DNA from: JAVBNT01 sp031551355
Lineage (GTDB): Bacteria; Vulcanimicrobiota; CADAWZ01
Reading direction: 5' to 3'
Assembly: GCA_031551355.1 (NCBI GenBank)
Contig: JAVBNT010000047.1
Location: 1 to 27,780 of the forward strand
DNA: 27,780 bases
Under the pieces are notes generated by a model. That model was not told the origin of the DNA. It made no database searches and saw nothing but the letters and a program-made list of their open reading frames with translations. Positions 24,176-27,780 of the stretch are shown in pieces. A program made the position numbers and the translations under genes. Each line of letters opens with the position of its first letter. Position 1 is the first letter of the stretch.

Positions 24176-25477
24176 TTATTTCGCCCGCGGAGGACGAGAT
24201 GTTCCTTTCTTCTGAATTTTAACGGGAACACCATTGTCAAGAGATGCAGCGGAAGTCACGGCAACCATATCCCCGGATTTGAGATCTCCGGATACTTCAA
24301 TCCAGTCACCCGACAGGTCGCCTTTATGCACAACTACTTCCACAGCACTTTCCCTGCCGTCTTTTGTTTCTATTTTAAAGACTTTCGTAACGCCTTTAAA
24401 CTCGACAACGGCCTTCTGGGGAACGAGGATGACCGTGTCCTTTGCATAAACAAGATCTATCTTTCCAAACATGCCCGGCTTCAGATCCCTTGAGGGATTT
24501 TCCACTTTTGCCTGAACTTTGACCGAACGGTTCTCAGAATTTGAAACAGGACTTATATAGTAAATATCGCCGACAAATGATTTTCCGCGGACGGCGTCGG
24601 TGGAAACGACAAGTTTTTTGCCTTTCTCAAACAGTCCCGAATATTTCTGAGGAATATCGACATTCAAAAGCAGCGGAGATGAAGAAACCAGCACAAGTGC
24701 AGGCGAGCCCTTCATTATGTAATCACCGTCATAAACCTTCTGATCCTGCACAAAACCATCAAGCGGGGAATAAACCTTTGTATATGCGAGATCCTGAAGG
24801 CTTATGTCCAACTGCGATTTCGAAGTCTGAACCGCCGCGAAATTGCGGTCGGCATAGAACAGCTGATTCTGATACTCCGCTCTGGATGACATATAAGCGG
24901 TTTTGGCATTGTCAAGCTCCTGATCGCTGATCAAATCCTGCTTGCGTTCCTGAATCTTTCTGTTGTAAGTGATAAAATCGTTATCCGCCTTTACCTTTGC
25001 TTTCCTCACTTCAGGTATCATCTGCTTGTCGGGAAGAGGCTGGTTGGGAGAAGTCATACCGAGAAGTGCCAGTTGCTGCTGCAAATTGGCGCGGTTAAGC
25101 TTAATCTGCAGTTCGATATCGGTAGGATCTATATCAACCAGCAGTTCACCTTTACGGACAGAGTCGCCGAGCCTGGCGTTGACTTTCATAACCTTTCCGT
25201 TAATCTGCGGCGCAAGGTTAACCGTAGTATCGGCAGCAAAAGAGCCGACAATCTGAAGAGTCCTGTAAATTTCCCCCCTGGAAACAGTTTCCGTATTGAG
25301 TTCAACTTCAGGCAAGTCGGCCTGCACCGGTTTAACATCTTCTTTTTTATCGGAAGATTTATGGGAAGACTCTGAAGAACTCTCAGGAGAGCCGCCACCT
25401 TTGCAACCTATAAAAAGCAAAGAAAAAACCATCAATAAAACAAAAACAAGTAACGTAGAATTAAATAACTTCCCCAT
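24176..25477 (-). CDS. RND efflux periplasmic adaptor (membrane fusion) lipoprotein
   Basis: The 433-residue product has a lipobox (LLFIGC, Cys25) and a Ser/Glu/Lys-rich linker. A membrane-fusion-protein fold follows: a split lipoyl/biotinyl half-motif (APQINGKVMKVNARLGDSVRKGELLVDID), a coiled-coil hairpin (about residues 120-210, with IQERKQDLISDQELDNAK), the return half (TKVYSPLDGFVQDQKVYDGD), then beta-barrel and membrane-proximal domains (KPGMFGKIDLVY, VLVPQKAVVEF). It bridges the RND pump and TolC-like channel in the periplasm, anchored by lipid to the inner membrane. GAGGGA lies 7 bases upstream of ATG. It is the first gene of the operon; its promoter should be in 25478-25600, but no good match was found. 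No local regulator gene is present. Confidence 0.94.
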   Translation of the reverse strand: MGKLFNSTLLVFVLLMVFSLLFIGCKGGGSPESSSESSHKSSDKKEDVKPVQADLPEVELNTETVSRGEIYRTLQIVGSFAADTTVNLAPQINGKVMKVNARLGDSVRKGELLVDIDPTDIELQIKLNRANLQQQLALLGMTSPNQPLPDKQMIPEVRKAKVKADNDFITYNRKIQERKQDLISDQELDNAKTAYMSSRAEYQNQLFYADRNFAAVQTSKSQLDISLQDLAYTKVYSPLDGFVQDQKVYDGDYIMKGSPALVLVSSSPLLLNVDIPQKYSGLFEKGKKLVVSTDAVRGKSFVGDIYYISPVSNSENRSVKVQAKVENPSRDLKPGMFGKIDLVYAKDTVILVPQKAVVEFKGVTKVFKIETKDGRESAVEVVVHKGDLSGDWIEVSGDLKSGDMVAVTSAASLDNGVPVKIQKKGTSRPPRAK

Positions 25478-25841
25478 CAGACATTCCCTCCATAGAATTT
25501 AAAAACATTTATAAAATTATATTAAAAACAGCAAGTTCTACCCTTTTACAGATGAAATTGCTGTTCGGAGATTCCATATTCATATTTTCGTTATCTAGCT
25601 TTAATCAGAATTAATAAAAAAGATTTATATATTGTTAAAAATATAGCGATTATACAATAATCTGTAATTTGAGTTCAAAGAAGTTTCGACAGAAAAATAT
25701 ATACTCCTTTTATGATGACTTTGAAAAATATTTAAAAGTATCCGCGCCCCGTCACCGAACCAGTTTATGATAGTTAAAAAATAATCATAATTTTCAGTGG
25801 AAAAGTTAGCAACTTTGTTACAAATAAAAAGGATTTTCCTG
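25478..25841. other. AT-rich divergent control region
   Basis: This gene-less stretch lies between the efflux operon (-) and the nucleotidase gene (+). It is rich in A/T runs and has no plausible gene, tRNA or strong hairpin. Promoter activity in both directions is expected from position; only the rightward promoter could be placed. Confidence 0.5.
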
Positions 25842-25871
25842 TTGTAAATTATCAGTTATCTGTAGTATAAT
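25842..25871 (+). promoter_or_regulatory. Candidate sigma70-type promoter for the nucleotidase gene
   Basis: TTGTAA (25842-25847), an 18-base spacer and a perfect TATAAT (25866-25871) give a start near 25878 and a leader of about 45 bases. AGGGGG follows just before the start codon. Confidence 0.6.
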
Positions 25872-25923
25872 TTTCTAAATAGTCATTTAAAGTATATTTA
25901 CATAAGGGATTAGGGGGCTAAAT

Positions 25924-27696
25924 ATGCAAATAGGAAATATAAATACTTCTCTTCAGATGCAGCAGACGGGACCTATTGCAGCCAGGGAGAAACATCCGCA
26001 GACCGGGCTGCAGCTGCAAAACGATGCGTTCCAGCCGTCACATGCGGATTCCGAAAACTACAAAAAAATAGATTTCAAAACTGCGGAAACATTTTCCGTG
26101 CAAAAAAACGGAATAACTGAAATTAATTTGGGAAGTTTAGCCGATTTAGGTGCAAAAACAGCTTCTTCAGCAGCTTCCTCAATGGTTCCTGGTCCTGCCG
26201 GCGCAGCCCTTTCAAGCATCAGAATACTCTACACAAACGATATTCACGGCGCCATACTTCCGACCATAGATGAAAACAAACCCGGCGTACAGTATGGAGG
26301 AGTATCACAGCTTTCAACCCTTATAAACCAGTCAAAAGCCGAAAAGCCGAACGCATTGCTTTTTGACGGAGGCGACTGGGCTCAGGGAACTTACGCATCC
26401 GGCTCCGATAAGGGCGTAACGATGATGAAACTGATGAAAGAGATCGGTTATGATGCGACCGTTGTCGGCAACCATGACTTCGACTGGGGTCAGGGAGCTC
26501 TCGGAAAAATGATCGACACCGCCGGATTCCCGGTTTTAGGCGCTAACATCATCAAAAATGAAGGCGGCCTGATGAACGGTGTCAAACCCTATATAATCAA
26601 AGACGTCGACGGAGTCAAAGTCGGAATTATCGGCGTGACGTCACCCAAAACAGCCGGAGATACCGCAGCGGAAAATACTGTCGGTCTGAGCTTTGATGAC
26701 CCTGCGAAAATAATAAAAAAACATCTGCCTGAGATGAAAAAACAGGGCGCCGAAATGCTTGTAGTTATTTCGCACTGCGGAGACAAACTCGATGAAGGCA
26801 TTGCCAAAGCTGTTCCGGAAATTGACGTCATCGTCGGCGCACACAGCCATCAAACTTTAAATCCACCAAGAAAAGTAGGAGACACACTGATTCTCCAGTC
26901 CGGTTCCGGTGCCAGAAATCTTGGCCAGCTCGATATCCAGTTTGACAAGAGCACAGATAAAATCGTCGATTTCAAAAATACGATGACGCAGGTCTCTTCA
27001 AACAGTTCAAAACCGGATCCGAAAATAGAAGCCGTACTTGCCCCGATAATAGGCGACATTGATAAAGTAATGAATGAAGTTGTTGGCAAAACCGACATTC
27101 TGCTTTCAAGGAGAGGCCGTGACGCCGAAACAATTATGGGCAACATGATTACCGACGGAATGTGCATGGTCACAGGCGCAGACGTTGCCTTTACAAATTC
27201 CGGCGGCATACGCGCCGACATAAAACCCGGAGACATTACGTTTGGCGAAGTGTATCAGGTCCTGCCGTTTGAAAACGGCATTGTCACCATGGAGCTTACC
27301 GGCAAACAGCTGAAGGGCGTTATGGAAGAAAGTGCCGGAAGAAGCCGCGGAACGATAGAGGTTTCGGGAATGAAAATGGATATAGATCCCAGAAAAGGCG
27401 CTAATAACAGAGTTTCCAATATAACCGTACACGGCCAGCCTCTCGATCTGAACAAAACGTACAAGGTCGCAACGGCAGACTTCCTTGCCGGCGGCAGCAA
27501 TGGTTATACGGATTTGACAGAGGGCAAAAATGTAACCAACGTGAATATACTTCTGCGTGATGCGCTGAACGAATTTGTAAAAGCAAAGTCACCGTTCAAT
27601 GAAGCGAATGCCAGGGTTGAGGGCAGACAAAACTACCTGTCACCAAAACCCAGCTATCCCGGAAAACGCCCTGCGGCTCCGGCAGCGACGGAATAA
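25924..27696 (+). CDS. 5'-nucleotidase / UshA-like metallophosphoesterase with unusual N-terminal leader
   Basis: The 590-residue product has the two-domain 5'-nucleotidase build. The metal-binding domain shows DIHG (Asp106, His108), GGDW (Asp151), GNHDFDWG (Asn183, His184), SHCG (His284) and GAHSH (His307, His309). The C-terminal substrate domain shows NSGGIR (425-430), GDITFGEVYQVLPFENG and the late ADFLAGGSNGY, with Phe520 likely stacking on the base. Family members hydrolyse nucleotides or related phosphodiesters, usually outside the cytoplasm. The first 100 residues are a polar Gln/Asn/Ser/Ala-rich region (MQIGNINTSLQMQQTGPIAA onward) with no Sec signal or lipobox, which is unusual. ATG at 25924 follows AGGGGG by 6 bases. 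No terminator is evident in the 84 bases after the gene. Enzyme class is secure; substrate and location are open. Confidence 0.93.
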   Translation: MQIGNINTSLQMQQTGPIAAREKHPQTGLQLQNDAFQPSHADSENYKKIDFKTAETFSVQKNGITEINLGSLADLGAKTASSAASSMVPGPAGAALSSIRILYTNDIHGAILPTIDENKPGVQYGGVSQLSTLINQSKAEKPNALLFDGGDWAQGTYASGSDKGVTMMKLMKEIGYDATVVGNHDFDWGQGALGKMIDTAGFPVLGANIIKNEGGLMNGVKPYIIKDVDGVKVGIIGVTSPKTAGDTAAENTVGLSFDDPAKIIKKHLPEMKKQGAEMLVVISHCGDKLDEGIAKAVPEIDVIVGAHSHQTLNPPRKVGDTLILQSGSGARNLGQLDIQFDKSTDKIVDFKNTMTQVSSNSSKPDPKIEAVLAPIIGDIDKVMNEVVGKTDILLSRRGRDAETIMGNMITDGMCMVTGADVAFTNSGGIRADIKPGDITFGEVYQVLPFENGIVTMELTGKQLKGVMEESAGRSRGTIEVSGMKMDIDPRKGANNRVSNITVHGQPLDLNKTYKVATADFLAGGSNGYTDLTEGKNVTNVNILLRDALNEFVKAKSPFNEANARVEGRQNYLSPKPSYPGKRPAAPAATE

Positions 27697-27780
27697 CAAA
27701 CCCGGAACAATTGTAAAATGAAAACAAGGGGCTGTCGTGGGAATCGGGCCGGGAGAGGCCCCCAGAGACCAGAAGCAAAA

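Overview
The window looks like chromosomal DNA of an uncultivated or little-studied diderm bacterium. It has an RND pump operon with a lipoprotein adaptor and a TolC-type channel, several lipobox lipoproteins, Sec signal peptides, and clear AGGAGG-type ribosome sites. Protein-coding DNA is of medium GC and the spacers are AT-rich. I could not fix a phylum: there is no rRNA, tRNA or marker protein I trust here. No CRISPR array, prophage, plasmid gene or intact transposase gene was seen.

Layout. 234-1820 (-) is a TPR lipoprotein. Divergent from it, 2007-3739 (+) is a subtilisin-like protease with a small unknown partner gene. 4203-5012 (+) is a lincosamide-nucleotidyltransferase-like gene ending in a perfect 44-bp palindrome. 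5466-6608 (-) is a class III CoA-transferase. 6911-7372 (+) is a membrane protein with two zinc ribbons. 8035-9805 (+) is a tandem pair of esterase-like hydrolases, the second with a 41-residue acidic insertion. 10398-15004 (-) holds a beta-propeller lipoprotein, an unknown 167-residue protein and a YgiQ-type radical SAM protein with a tandem-repeat tail. 15150-16853 (+) is an exported M2/M3-type zinc peptidase. 17202-18674 (-) is a multi-pass DUF4173-like membrane protein. 25477 down to 19305 (-) is a complete adaptor-RND-TolC efflux operon. 25924-27696 (+) is a 5'-nucleotidase family enzyme.

Most genes are single transcription units with their own terminators. The efflux operon is the only clear multi-gene machine: its genes are 16 bp apart and then overlap by 17 bp, and a hairpin terminator follows.

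The spacers carry the least explained material. There are two copies (305 and 410 bp) of a transposase-less element with TATAGTC-type inverted ends plus a probable decayed third copy, a separate 172-bp foldback element with 18-bp ends, a 188-bp long imperfect hairpin, a CTCTGTG-type hairpin, and a 43-bp dispersed inverted repeat. Three proteins (the subtilase, the nucleotidase and the 167-residue unknown) start with a similar polar, Asn/Gln-rich leader and have no signal peptide. I flag this as a possible uncharacterised targeting leader.
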